The notes below the pieces were generated by a model. The model saw only the letters and a program-made list of their open reading frames with translations, was not told the DNA's origin and searched no databases. A DNA stretch of 64,000 bases from Gordionus sp. m RMFG-2023 (lineage: Eukaryota; Nematomorpha; Gordioida; Chordodea; Parachordodidae): NCBI RefSeq assembly GCF_954871325.1, contig NC_088776.1:50300569-50364568 (forward strand), written 5' to 3'. Every line of letters starts with the position of its first letter. Position 1 is the first letter of the stretch. Positions 49,801 through 62,546 of this stretch are shown here, piece by piece. The position numbers were made by a program, and so were the translations under genes.

Positions 49801-52800
49801 AAAAAAATTATTAGAAAATATATATTATAATTACAAAATTGCAAATTTATATTCATAAAAAGGTATTTAATAAATTAAAATTTCCGTGATTCACGAGAAA
49901 TTTATGTCCACGCTTAATCATGCTCGGAACGATTTTTGGGAAGGCCCATCACGTCTAATAATTTAAATTTTATTCACACTCACGCAGTGACCCATCTTGT
50001 CACACATAATTTCACAGCCCGCTCCCACCTCTATGAGAATTACAATTAATCTCCAATACGGAACAAATTATTGAAAAATTGGTACAATCGAAAAGAAAAT
50101 TAAATTTTCACTTATGAATGATATTTTGATTAACTTCTTAAAACATTATATAATGTTTGATTCTTTATTTTACCCAGACGGGCTGGGCCGAATTTTAATA
50201 TTTTCCTAATTTTTTTAAAAAATATCAGGATCGGGCCAGACCTAAAATTTTTTATAAAAAAAAAATACCCGCGCAGGGTTGTATATATTAAAATCGAATA
50301 TTTTAAATCGTCACTATTAGCTATAAAATTTTTAAAAAATGTAATATATTGTAAAAAATCCGGGCCTAGCCATGCAAATTGTACCTCTGCAGATATCTGA
50401 TTTACCGTGATTTACATAACAGTTTATATGGCTATAATATTTTTTAACATTATATTCCATCTTAAATATTTTATATTTTCCAATATTTTATTCATGTTCG
50501 AAGTTGTCATTTTTTTAAATATGATTGGATATAATAAATTTCATATTATGATCAGGCTTTGTAATGTTGCAAAAAAAATACCCCCCCCTCCCTCCCCCCC
50601 CCCCCGTAAATAATTCTTGGTTATGCGCCTGAACCAGCTGCTTATTTTTTTAATATATTTTGTTTCCTCAATCCCCCTTCCCCTCCTTCAGTAGAGTAGA
50701 TATAATGGTTGTTTACTATTGAAATTTTATCTAAAAAAGACTGATAGAAAAATTGAAAACTTATTTTAATTATAATATAGGAAACTTTTCAGTGCAATAA
50801 ATGGCAATGAATTATATTCTTTTACTCATGGCCATGTGGTGAAATGTGTTGATTTCTCTAAAAGTTCAAAAACCAAAGCTAATATGCCTTCCAAACTAAT
50901 GACAGGATCTAATGAAAAAATAGTCAGAGTATACGATCTAGAAAATTATGATAAAGGTTGAATTATTAAACGGTTGAAAAAATAAAATATACTTCTCCTT
51001 TTTCTTATATATTTTTTTAAATAAAATTTTGAATATAATTTATTATTTTTTAGAGTATAATTTTAGAAATTAAATATTTGCAGATTTGAATATTATTTTA
51101 ATTATAATATCCATTTATTGCATTCAAAATATTAAAAACTAGCATTTGTTTGGATAATTAATATGCAAAATTCTTTTCACATAATTCTATTTTATATATA
51201 ATTTATAATACATGTAATATATTTAAATTTATAAATTTACTCCCAATTAGAGCCAGTTATTTACAAAACGAATTCCAATTTGAAAGACTTAACATTCTTG
51301 CAAAATGATAATAACATTTTAACTCTTTCAGAAGATAACATATTAAGGTATTCTACTATATAATATATTATTGATCACGAATATAATAATTGCATGAGAC
51401 TGTTGAGCCCACTCATGAACTTGACTTGGAACATTTTTAAAAATTTCCTTTCTCTAAAACCCTAAGCATCTCATTTTTCTCTATAGCAAATCTTAACTTT
51501 TTTAATATATGATTCATTATTTATTTAAAAAAAAATAAATTAACAAAGACTATTTGCGACCAACACATCAAATGACAAAGAGATTAAGACTTTTGATCTA
51601 AAGGAAGATGCGAATGGGATGGAATTATCTCATGATCAAACCATATTAACCATTTCCCATAAACATACTATCACTTTTTTTGATATAATCAAGTAAAAAA
51701 ATACAATGACTGTTACAAATAGGCTTATTTAAAAACGAATCGAATATTTGATTCATTCGAAATAATCAAATCAAACAGAAAAACAAATAGTAAACAATTT
51801 GTTTTGTTTGAATAAAAATAAACATTTATTCAATTTTAATAAATCTAATTATTAGAAAATTTGTTTTTAAATATCAATAAAATTGAATAACCTAAAAAAA
51901 TTTAAAGTGAAATATTAGAATATTAGCTTATATTTTTATAATTTTCTTACATTATTTATAATCTTATCACAAATTTACGTGATGTGATTTAAGCATTAAG
52001 TCCTCTAGTGTTGTTGAATAACACAGCTAGGCTATAAGCAGAATGGTATCTTAGACAGACGACATAATTATAATCACAAGCAACTTGATGGATTAACATT
52101 TCAAACGCTAACAAGGGATAAATTGATAAATAAAAATATAATTATGTTTTGTGATAAATTATTATCAAAAAAATCTAACATAATTATGACTGAATAAGAG
52201 GAGCCATTTGAGAACGATGTGTTGAATATAGTAAAAATAGTGAAACTACTTGAAATCATTGCGAGAGAACATTATAAAATGTAAAGGAAGAAACGTCTCT
52301 TAATAGGCTCTATTTACACCCGCAGTAAAATTGATTTTTTAAAAAATAATAACATATCTTTTAAAACGGTAAATGTCAAGGATTTTAAAGATCTTTATTT
52401 ATTAATAAAATTAATATACTCCATACATAAAAAAATTATTGAAAAAAATAGGTTATTAAGTAAATAATATCCAAAAATATATTCAGGTAAATTTTTCATC
52501 TGATATTTACGTCCTCTCAACTCAGATTCTTTTTTTTAGGACTAACATCCTATTTTATTATTTAAAATTTCAAGCTAAATGACATAATAGTAAAACAAAA
52601 AACGGTCAATTTTGTATGAATTATTTTATAAAATGTAGCAAGATGAATTATTAAAATTAAATACGAATAATGCACTATTTGATTCGTATTCCTTTTTTGA
52701 ATAGGCCTAGTTACAAGCAGATATAGATATAAAAAATATCTCTAAATTAAAATGGTTTGAATCGATTTTGAAAAGGGGTAAGTTAAACACATTATCATGA

Positions 52801-55800
52801 ATGTCAAGCAATGAACATATTTTAAATCATGCGAAAAAAATAAATTGAAAGTTTTCAAGTCATCAAAAAATTCGTATCTCAGATCCTTATATCTTCCGCC
52901 TCCCTAAAACCCGACAAAAGTTGTTGCGTCTATGCTGGCCGGGACGATTATAAAATTTACAAAATCAATTACAAAACATTGGAACAAATCGGTTAATTTT
53001 AAAGCAATATACATATTGGGATATGGAATTTATTGTAATTCGGAATCACTCAATTTTATTATTTACTGAAGAACATTTTTTTTTGAAAATCTGGACCGGA
53101 AATGTATTCCAGCATGTTTAGGATACCCACCTTATAAATTTCAGACAATTTTCGCCTTAAACCTTTGTGCAAATTGATGTAGATTAAGAATACAATATTC
53201 TGCAAATTTGTCTGAATTTCACAATGTGAATGATTGCTATATACATGTTACATTTCCGGTCAAATCCGATTTTTCAATGATAAAAATCATACTGAATATA
53301 TCAAATGAATTCCATACCCCAATACGATATATATTTATGTAATATAAACTGACGGGCATTTACAAATTACGATATAAAAAGAGAAAGTAATGTAAATGCT
53401 TTACTTTAGAAATTGGATAGATGATCCATGATTGAATTTCTGCGGAAATCGTTTTTTTTAATTAAAAAAATAATACAAATCCATGAATTTGGGTAAAAAT
53501 AAATTTTAATGAAGAATGAGAAAGAATAAAAAAAATGAGATTTAAAAACTGACGATTTATTACTAAACAGCCAGCAGCTTAGCCAGCTATTTCGCTTCGA
53601 CTAAACAGCCATAAAAAAAACAAAATCAAAAATACGAAAAATAGCAATGCCATTAAATACTTAAAGCAAACCAAAATAGGGAGTTCTAATTTAAAAGCTG
53701 TATAGTTTTAAGCCAAACAACAGTTAAATATCAAAATTAAGTCGAATTATTACAAAGTCTGAAAGCTTAAAAAGTGAATACTTTTAAAAATGGAATAAAA
53801 TTAATTTGGTAAGGGTGGAAACGAAAATTAACTAAGTAAATACTTCAGTAAGCGAAAATAAATTCAACTGATCAAGTGTATTTTTGTCATAATAATTTTA
53901 AAAAAATCGTTCGAATATATTTAAGAAGTTTTCTGGAGATTTTTCTTCCACTTAAAAATGGCGGCAAGGTCTTGCTCGAGAATATTTATATACTACCAAA
54001 CTTTATATAACATTCCATACATTCGCAATTTTTATGCATTTTAAAATTTCGATAAAAATAGTTATTTTAATAATAAAAAAATAAGAGTACTTCATAAATT
54101 ACGTTGCTTCCATTTTCATTTTATCGTTCATAATTAATAGTCCATCATATTAAAATTCAGGGTCGTATATTTGACAGGTTAAATACGATTCAAATATGGT
54201 TAAATTCAAATAAATGCTTTCATAAGACAATATTAACTAGTAATCCGCATCGGGCCTAATTTTTAAAGCCCGGCCCGGCCCAAAATTTTTTTAAAAACGT
54301 TTAGCCGGCCCGATTTTATTTAAATGTAAAAATTAATATAATTACTCAAAATAAAAGACCAATTATATGGCGTCTAGTTTTATATAAAATCAAAATTTTA
54401 ATTTACATGAAAAATTCAATATAAAATTGATAAATCTAAATATATTTTAAAAAATTTCCAAGACAAGACCTGACCCGGCCCGATTTTTAAAAAAAATATT
54501 AGACCCTGCCCGAACCCGATTTGTTTTAAAAAAGGGCCCGGCCTACTTTTGTAGATCTTTAATATTTAATTTATTTTGTATATAATAATAAAATGAATCT
54601 ATATTATTAATTTTATATATTTTTTTCATTAAACTATAATTTCGCTCTCCTTGGCAGGGTCTTATTCTGATTCATATTCAATATTATCATTTTCTTTAAT
54701 ATTTTTTAAATTTTCTTCTTGTTGAGATCTTCAATCGATTTTTGTTTTAGTAAGAATATTGACCCAGACCAATATCTTTCTGAAGAAGAAATGTTAGTAA
54801 AATGCCATTTCCATTAATGGCCATGGCGAGCAAAGCCCATTCCACTAATTTGAGGCCGGGAACTGATTGTTTCCTATCGAAGTTATTGCTTTCCACATAT
54901 TTTGATATTAAACACAACTTTTACTTCTGAAATTTATGCTATTACTTGAAATATTTTGATCATCACCCCTTGTAAAATGCCTGAATTTTGTATTATATCA
55001 CATAATTCATTAAATTTACTACCAGTAAAATGCTCTCCTAAATATTGGGGACACAATAAATAAGCAGCATTGTTTTCACATCATGTATTTATGTTTTTTA
55101 AATATATTTTTAATTTTCTTTTGTTGAATTTTTTTATATTTGACCCCTCCAGTCAATTGACTGATTTGGCCTATCAATTGACCGTTAGCCACTTTGTTAA
55201 AATCTTTATCTTATTTCACTATATTTTAGATCATTTTTTTTTATAATTATCCTCTCCCTATAATATTTTTAAAAGACGCGTGGAAAATTAGATAAAAAGA
55301 TATGCGATTATGATAAATCAAATCGTTTATTGAAAGGAAATTCTCAATAAAATATTTTCCCACGAGCTTAAATTCAGGTCATATTTATTATTCAGAAAAT
55401 GATAGATCAGCTGGATCACAATACTTGTTAACCGATTCTAAAGGAAGACCTCATAAGACATATTCTAGGGGAGATCATGTTTTAAAAAGAATTACTGGGG
55501 AAAAAAGTTATGCAAGCAACCAGGATTTGATTTATAAATCGTAAATCTAATATAGGAAAAGGGATTTCATTCTCATCGTGCCAAATGAGAATTCATAAAC
55601 TAGGATATTTCGTTTTATTAATATTTATTTATTTGTCAATTCTTTGATATAGTCTCTATAAAAAGAACACTATCAAAGAGGATTTATAAGAAAATAAAAG
55701 ATTCAATAGGCTTTTAAAATCTTGATCCTTCTGCAAGATAACCTTTTTTTGTGAATTTTACAGTATGACATATTGTCCCATTTTTGAAATACACTAGCGT

Positions 55801-57598
55801 TATCAGGAAATAAGGTATAAATGATTGTACGCAGATGTTGATCAGCGTGTATCGTTTACAAAGGTCAGACTTACAAAACCTTTTGAACTTATAAGTTCCG
55901 ATATAATTACTCTCTGGATATTTAAGAGTTCGTTTAAACAATCAGTATGATAGGCTTTATTCTTAGTTCTGATTACAAGTTCCCTAACTGTCGTATTTTT
56001 ATATACGTACTAATATTATGTAATGCCAATCAACCAAAATAAGTAAGGTTGTTGGATTATAAAATTAACGTTGAGTAACACGTGATGAATAGATATATTT
56101 TTTTACCAATATTATTGTAATAAAAGATCATTATAAAATTATCGTATTTTTCTTGATATTTATTTTGTAATTGTTGAAAAAATTATTGTTTTTGTTATTC
56201 GTAAAGCTATCAATCAAGATATTTTCAATTATCGTAAATTCTAATTCCGAAGAGAATAGTTTTGAATAGTGTAAATTAAGTATTTGAAGGGTTTAAAGGA
56301 AGGGATTTGTTTTAGTTAGTTTTGTAAATTGCAGATTAAGCAAAACAATAATCTTGGAAAATTAGTAGTCAAATCATTGATTCATGAATTGGTGAGGAAC
56401 ACCATAAGCTTTATTTTGAATTATTTTTTAAGTATAGACTTGATGGTGGATCTAAAAATGCGTATCCCTCTTTTATTGTAAATCAATCCAAGATATACAA
56501 ATATGTAAACAATTATAAATGCCGAAACGTTTATTGTAAGCTAACACTATTTGATTAGATAATATTTTGTACACAACCCCCTTTTTTTTAAAAAAACATA
56601 ATTTTATTTACAGACTCGGCCAAGTGATTTGTGACCTGGGGCATATTTTTAATTTTGATCATTTTATTGGCATGGAATTTTAATTTCGTATTTTTTTTGA
56701 ATTATTTGTAAATCTTTCAAAGAGAAATTGAAAATATGAGCAATATTAAAATCTCCATTATATGATTTATAATTTTTTTAAACCCGGTCCTTAATGTTGG
56801 GCCTACATGTTTCTGATAAATATAATATATAAAGGTATTTATTTCGTTCATATTCAGACACGGAATTTAAGGCTCACTTTGGCGCGATTAACTCTATCAA
56901 ATGTGGTCCCGATAATGAGCTATTCGGTACCGGCAGTGAAGATGGCTACGTCAAGCTATGGCAATTCCAGCCTGGCAAAAACTATGGATTATGGTTATTG
57001 ATTAAAAAAATTTTTTTTTGAAAAACTTTATTTTGGCGCTCTCTCTTATCTGTAAGAAACGATAAGAAAAAGTGAAATAAATATATTTTTATTTATAGTT
57101 TTAGGGGGTTTTTTTTAAAAAAAAAGAAGTAGCTTATTAACCTACAATAGGCTAAAAAATATGCACTTGTTCATATTTTTTTGTAAAGTTGTAGTTGTAG
57201 AACCCAATTATAATTAGCTTATAAATTTTAGATAACAAGTTTTTTTGCAAAATTTGTGAGGTTTTTACACTTAAAATTTTTTATAAGTTGAACCAGGACA
57301 CATCCTTAATCATTTTAAAATACAGTTTTTTTAGTCATATAGTTTCCCTTTTCAAACAAGCAGTAATTTAAGTTTTTTGAATTTCAATTATTCATGTCTA
57401 AAATTTGACATGGGCTTGGGATTAGTTATTAAAATAAGGAATCTAATCAATCAAAATTAGAAAATCATATGCCGTCTTATATTAACTTTGAAGAAAAATA
57501 TTCACGTGTACATAATCTCATTTATTTAATATAAAATTAGGACTGCCAGGATCAAAGATGATGATAAAGTTGACGATGTCTCAAATTCAGTTGAATAG
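46862..57598 (+). CDS. STRAP: STRAP, WD40-repeat protein, 8 exons
   Basis: Exons: 46862-46976, 47055-47190, 50781-50956, 51251-51347, 51549-51692, 52852-52991, 56858-56993 and 57541-57598. All junctions are GT...AG and the phases agree, summing to 1002 nt (333 residues plus stop). Human STRAP has 350. Diagnostic segments: [11 protein letters not shown] (N-terminus), [79 protein letters not shown] and YGLW before a short acidic tail. STRAP forms a seven-bladed WD40 propeller. In animals it joins the SMN complex through Unrip and inhibits TGF-beta receptor signalling. Introns 1 to 7 are 78, 3590, 294, 201, 1159, 3866 and 547 nt, the long ones full of transposons. ATG 46862 gives the expected N-terminus. 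AATAAA lies at 57725. It looks intact and is quite diverged. Confidence 0.95.
48680..50032 (-). mobile_element. hAT-3 family copy in STRAP intron 2, decayed
   Basis: The right end 49870-50032 is the inverse of the hAT-3 left end (inward TAGAGGTGGGAGCGGGCTGTGA, then GTCACTGCGTGAGTGTGAATA). On the minus strand, 48925-48770 gives pieces of the dimerisation domain ([10 protein letters not shown]). The other terminus, near 48690 (GAGATGGATCGGGCAG), is only loosely similar. No clear target duplication. Confidence 0.55.
50176..50392. repeat. Short GGGCC-rich terminal-repeat element in intron 2
   Basis: CAGACGGGCTGGGCCG at the left and, inverted, CAGAGGTAC...GGCCCGGA at the right bracket about 215 bp of AT-rich DNA. 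This looks like a small non-autonomous hAT-like element. No clear target duplication. Confidence 0.4.
51720..52709. mobile_element. hAT-type MITE in STRAP intron 5
   Basis: The ends TAGGCTTATTTAAAAACGAATCG and, inverted, TAGGCCTATTCAAAAAAGGAATACG are flanked by GTTACAAA (51712-51719) and GTTACAAG (52710-52717), seven of eight matching. It has 990 bp and no coding content. It explains most of intron 5. Confidence 0.75.
53008..53335. repeat. Fold-back hairpin repeat in STRAP intron 6
   Basis: The first half (from ATATTGGGATATGGAATTTATTG, including ACCGGAAATGTA and TTGTGCAAATTGATGTAGATTAAG) is mirrored by the second half as its reverse complement (ending GAATTCCATACCCCAATACG). The arms are about 160 bp with mismatches and have almost no spacer. 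Confidence 0.75.
54245..54565. repeat. CCCGGCC-rich inverted-repeat element in intron 6
   Basis: Clusters of GCCCGGCCCGGCCC (54268-54283, 54305-54315) at one side and GACCCGGCCCG/GGGCCCGGCC (54470-54545) at the other enclose AT-rich DNA. In this AT-rich genome the pattern marks the end of a small DNA transposon. Confidence 0.45.
55300..55950. other. Coding-like island in STRAP intron 6
   Basis: The plus strand, 55316-55552, is open for about 78 codons (includes [20 protein letters not shown] and [20 protein letters not shown]) with no ATG near the start. The minus strand, 55941-55714, is open for 75 residues with [19 protein letters not shown]. Both are GC-richer than the rest of the intron. 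No family recognised. They may be exons of a nested gene or an unknown element. Confidence 0.3.
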
Positions 57599-58073
57599 GA
57601 TGATTGTGCTCAAATTACTTAAAAATTAATTATTTTTTTTTATTGTTCCAATTTTTCTTATTAAAACTATTATACTACTTATAAACTTTTATTTATATGC
57701 CAAAAATCAAAATAGTATACTAGCAATAAAACGTCGTGATATTCCTATTTTCTATGTATATATATAATTATCAGGAGCACGGGACAGTCATTTTTGCGCT
57801 CCTGTTTCGTTCCGGCTACTTTTCGGAATGCGTCCCTTAAAAATAAATTATCTATTATGTCTATAATCACGAGAGTATCTAGAATCCCCGGGTCACCGAA
57901 AGATCTAAATAGGTGTTAGTTTTGAAATATCGGATAAAACTAACAACTCTTATTTTCAAAAACGTTCTTTTCTCATTTTGCGCCATATTAATTAATTTAT
58001 TAATAGGCCTTATATTTTCCTATAAAAGGGGCACAATTTTATGTTTATGATGTATATAAATTTTTTTAGACAT

Positions 58074-59810
58074 GATTAAAAATGACTTAAAGAGATTGAA
58101 AAGGTTAGAAATGTATGTAAAAGATTACAATGAAAAAATCAATGAAAAAACGTAAAGAATTGTTAAAAAAATGGACCTAAATTTATAAATTATTTTTAAA
58201 AATACAAAAGAATTATCAAAAATGAGAAGAAAAATAAATTGAGAGAAGATATAGTAAGAAAAATAAAAGTAAAGAAAATCGCAAAAAGTTAGAAATAAAT
58301 TGAGAAAAACGTAAAGAAATCTCAAAAATTTAGAAATAAATTAAGAAGGAATAACAAAAATAAATAAAAATTTTAAAAAATTACTATTTTCCTTTCTTGA
58401 ATTGGAATTTTCCTTTTTTGATTGACACTTTTCCTTTTTTGATTAGACTTTTTCCTTTTTTGTTTAACACTTTTCCTTTTTTGATTGAACCTTTTCCTTT
58501 CTTGATTGAACTTTTTCCTTCTTTGATCAGACTTCCTTTCTTTTTGAGAATTTTCCTTTTTTTGATTGACACTTTTACTTTTTTGATTGAACCTTTTCCT
58601 TTTATGATTGACCCTTTTCATTTTTATGAGAAACCCTGTATAAACTATTTTTAAAATACAAAAGAATTATCAAAAATATGAGACGAGAAAAAATTGAGAA
58701 AAGATATAGTAAGAAAAATAAATTGAGATACAAATAAAGTAAAGAAATCGCAAAAAGTTAGAAATAAAATAAGGAATGACAAAAATAAATAAAAATTTAT
58801 AATTTTAAAAATATTACTTCCTTCTTTGAATGGGAATTTTCCTCTTTTGATTGACACTTTTCCTTTCCTTTTGTGAATATTCCTTTTTCGATAGACACTT
58901 TTTTTTGATTGAACCTTTTCCTATTTTGTTTGACACTTTTCCTTTTTTGATCGGACTTTTTCCTTTCTTTTTGGGAATTTTCCTTTTTTGATTGACACTT
59001 TTCCTTTTTTGTTTGGGCCTTTTCCTTTTTTGATTGGACCTTTTCCTTCTATGATTGAAACTTTTCCTTTTGTGATTGGGACTTTTCCTTTTTTGGATAG
59101 GAAACCCTGTAAATTTTTATTTTTAAAATTATAAAAATGAGAAAAATAAAATTTAGAAAAGGTCATAAAATAAAGATTAAAAATGACTTAAAGAGATTGA
59201 AAAGGTTAGAAATGTATGTAAAAGATTACAATGAAAAAAAATCATAAAAAAAATATTGTATGTATGATGAAAAAAAAGGTAAAGAATTATTAAAAAAATG
59301 GACCTAAATTTATAAATTATTTTTAAAAATACAAAAGAATTATCAAAAATGAGATGAAAAAAAATTGAGAAAAGATATAGTAAGCAAAATAAATTGAGAA
59401 AAGATACAAATAGTAAATAAATAGCAAAAAGTTAGAAATAAAATAAGAAGGAATGACAAAAATAAATAAAAATTTAAGAAAAATTGAAAAATTTATAATA
59501 TTTTTTAAAAAATTACGATTTTCTATTTTTGAATGGGAATTGTCCTTTTTTTGATTGACACTTTATCTTTCCTTTTGGGAATTTTCCTTCTTCGATTGAC
59601 ACTTTTCTTTTTTTGATTGGACCTTTTACTTTTTTGTTTGACACTTTTCCTTTTTTGATTTAACCTTTTCTTTTTTTGATTGACACTTTTCCTTTTTTTG
59701 TTTGGGCCTTTTCTTTTTTTGATTGAATCTTTTCCTTTTATGATTGACCCTTTCCTTTTATGATTGAAACTTTTCCTTTTTTGAATGGGAAACCCGAAAC
59801 CCTGTATCTC
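58074..59810. repeat. Compound minisatellite with CCTTTTTTGATTGA units
   Basis: Three blocks (58384-58640, 58812-59112, 59515-59805) are built of 17-18 bp units such as TTTTCCTTTTTTGATTGACAC. Each block ends in an AAACCCTGTA-like sequence. They are separated by longer repeats containing AAAAATACAAAAGAATTATC. A spacer of about 65 bp (ATGACTTAAAGAGATTGAAAAGG...) at 58079 recurs at 59178, so the larger unit is about 1.1 kb. Confidence 0.85.
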
Positions 59811-61496
59811 AAAGATGGATTGGCAAATACTATGATGTTATATTATCTGCAAATGAAAAGTACTTAAAAACATCTATCGTCACATATGTGTTATGCGACC
59901 GGATTTAGCCAATTTTTAAAAACGACTAACTAAAGGTTTAGAAATTTTATCCATAGATGATAGAAAGGTTCGGACATGAATTTCAAGGGATATATAATAA
60001 TATTTTTGCTAAAGTTTTGATTTAGCCCTTAATCGTCGAATCAAGGCGCATTGTATTCAGCAAAAAAATAGACCTTATCATTTATGAAAGTTAGTTGAAG
60101 ATTTTTTAATAGAAAATATTTTATTATAGTATTAGTTCAGATAGATGATAAATAAAAATAATGAATCTAGAAAAATTATTCCCCATAAAAAAATTTCCCG
60201 GAAAATAATTCCCCATTTTTTTAGATCCTAAAAAAATATTAACTTAAGTAGAAAATTAACAAAATAGGAAACAGAAAATATTTCCCCGAAAATATTTAAA
60301 AATTTTGAGGAAATAACAAAATAAAAAAATTTACCAAATAAAATTGTTAAACAAAATTATAAATAACAAATGGTTAATGTTAAACAAACCCAATTTTAAA
60401 AATATTATTCGTTAACCCTAAATATAATGTTATGGAAGATTATTTTTGGTTTAGGTCTTCAACTATTACCAAATTTTTAAAGTGAGCATTGACAGCAGGC
60501 GCTTAACCTGGAATTTTCTGCGGGGAGGGTGATTTTTTAGCAACATTTTATACAAAATATTTAATGAAAATTTAATCTTTGCGATTGTGCTAATTTTTTG
60601 ATAATTTGTTTTGTAATTGAGGATTAAATATAAAAATAAAGTTGACCCATTCAATCGATTTTCTGATGTACTTCTGAGATAGGTTTATATTCTCCGTAAT
60701 TAATGCATGGTCCTCTAATTTATACTTGTACTAGTCGGTTTCAAAATATACAGTAATTTTAAAAGATTTGGAAAAAATATATGGAGTATACAAAACTACT
60801 AAGGTGTTTTCTTGGAGGATTATTTAAAAATTAATTTTTCATACTAAGATTTAAATTTTGAAATTATGGGCATTGGATACATTCATAATTGATATGAGTA
60901 AGAAATTCACAAAAAATTGGAATAAAATCGGTTATTCTATATTAATGCTCAATTGAGTTCATGTTAATATTGGAACGATTGTTTGCCTAGAAAGTCGAGG
61001 CTTGTGTATCATATAATCTTGCTTTAGCTAGGTATTCACATAAATCCAATGAAATTATTAGTCGATATTATATCGTAGTTTCTAAGTATCGTTTTTTTGA
61101 AAAATATTACATAAAATTGTTTAATGAAATAATTTTATACATTACAATGAGAAAAAAAAAATCGACAGTCCTATTGAATCTATTGTTTTAGCGGAAATAT
61201 CTGATCCAGGCTATACTAATATTTATTTAAGATCGAAAAATGCTTTAACAGCTTAATGTCAAGGACTTCATTGTGTTGGGCATGCTTTTTCTTCTTGTAG
61301 CCCAAGAAGTCTTAAAAATATTTCTATTCAGAAAATTCTCTCTAATAATTACTAACCTCCTGAAGAACTTATTACTTTATTATATATTTTTTTATTTCTG
61401 GGAAATATTTTACTGCAGGGTTTTTTTCCATATTTTTTCTTCCTAGGGAATTATTTTTTGCTTACTGTAAAGAATAATCAATGTAAATATCGGTCA
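59811..61496. other. Intergenic, no gene seen
   Basis: AT-rich. CAGGCGCTTAACCTGGAATTTTCTGCGG at 60496 resembles a hAT terminus, and AAAATTATTCCCC at 60174 with its inverse near 61450 may bound another small repeat. Neither could be closed. Confidence 0.4.
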
Positions 61497-61840
61497 GTTT
61501 TGCACAGGGGCGGACTGGCCATAAGACCCAGTGGGCATTTTGCCCACGAGGCCGCGAGAAAATGTCGATTTTGAGGCCGATGAGAGGAAAATACCAAAAA
61601 AGAGGCCGGTAGGAAAAAAAAATATTATGTTGTTCACATTATTTTCTCTTATCATTTATTTATTATTAATGATATCTATTATTTGAATATAAACATTCCC
61701 TGAGAAGAATTATCATGTCGTTTACTATATTTGAATGCATAAAATATCAATTACGTCGCTTGACGCTATATATCATTTACCACGTGCTTTTCGTTTTTTT
61801 TCTTCAAAGGAAGTGAAAACGCTTATGTTTTGAATAGAGT

Positions 61841-62365
61841 GAAAGCTAAGTTTTCATTAATTTATATTATTATATACATTAATTTATTGTATATAGGAAA
61901 CTATCTTCTTCTTAATTTATTGATCCTTTCCTTTTGAGTTGGGCTTGAGTAGAGTGAAAGCTAAGTTTTCATTAATTTATTATATTATATTTTTATACAT
62001 TAATTTATTGTAGAAGAAACTTTTGTGCGCCTAATAGTTGACAATTTACTGATCATTAACAAACAAACATAATATAAGAAAAGAAACACATAAATTGAGA
62101 TGGAAAGCTAAGTTTTCATTAATTTATATTATTATATACATTAATTTATTGTATATAGGAAACTATCTTCTTCTTAATTTATTGATCCTTTCCTTTTGAG
62201 TTGGGCTTGAGTAGAGTGAAAGCTAAGTTTTCATTAATTTATTATATTATATTTTTATACATTAATTTATTGTAGAGGAAACTTTTGTGCGCCTAATATT
62301 TGTATTACAACAATTTACTGATCATTAGCAAACAAACATAATATAAGAAAAGAAACACATAAATT
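61841..62365 (+). repeat. 262-bp tandem duplication upstream of hAT-4 transposase
   Basis: GAAAGCTAAGTTTTCATTAATTTAT starts units at 61841 and 62103. An internal half-unit copy starts at about 61960 and again at 62220. The two units are almost identical, so the duplication is recent. Confidence 0.85.
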
Positions 62366-62546
62366 GAGATGTATGTAAATAGTCAAAAGTAAAAAACTTA
62401 TTTATATTTCATAAAGATAGTAATGTTTTTTTATTATTATTACTGGCTGGTAACATAACAGATTACTTTATGCTTTATATTAAAATACAATTCTTTAAAA
62501 AAATTATAATAAATTTTATTTTAGTTGAATTGATATATTTTCATAT

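Larger units (their letters stand above)
47316..50634. mobile_element. hAT-like element filling STRAP intron 2 (tentative)
   Basis: CAGGTGCATAACCAGCAGGG at 47316 and, inverted near 50634, CAGGCGCATAACCAAGAA look like a pair of hAT-type termini. G-rich or C-rich tracts lie just inside each. The flanking 8-mers agree only partly, so the boundaries may belong to separate insertions. It contains an open frame at 47665-47937 that I do not recognise. Confidence 0.4.

Noticed and set aside
50407-50613. Open frame ending in a poly-proline run
   Set aside because: The prolines come from the poly-C tract at 50581-50605; the rest is AT-rich and without features.
52718-52786. Extra STRAP exon with frame [14 protein letters not shown]
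   Set aside because: No acceptor gives the right phase from 51692, it has no counterpart in STRAP, and the exon starting 52852 joins in phase and aligns well.
58373-59166. Lysine-rich open frames (KRKSVNQKRK-like) as genes
   Set aside because: They are simple translations of the minisatellite on either strand, with no start context or conservation.
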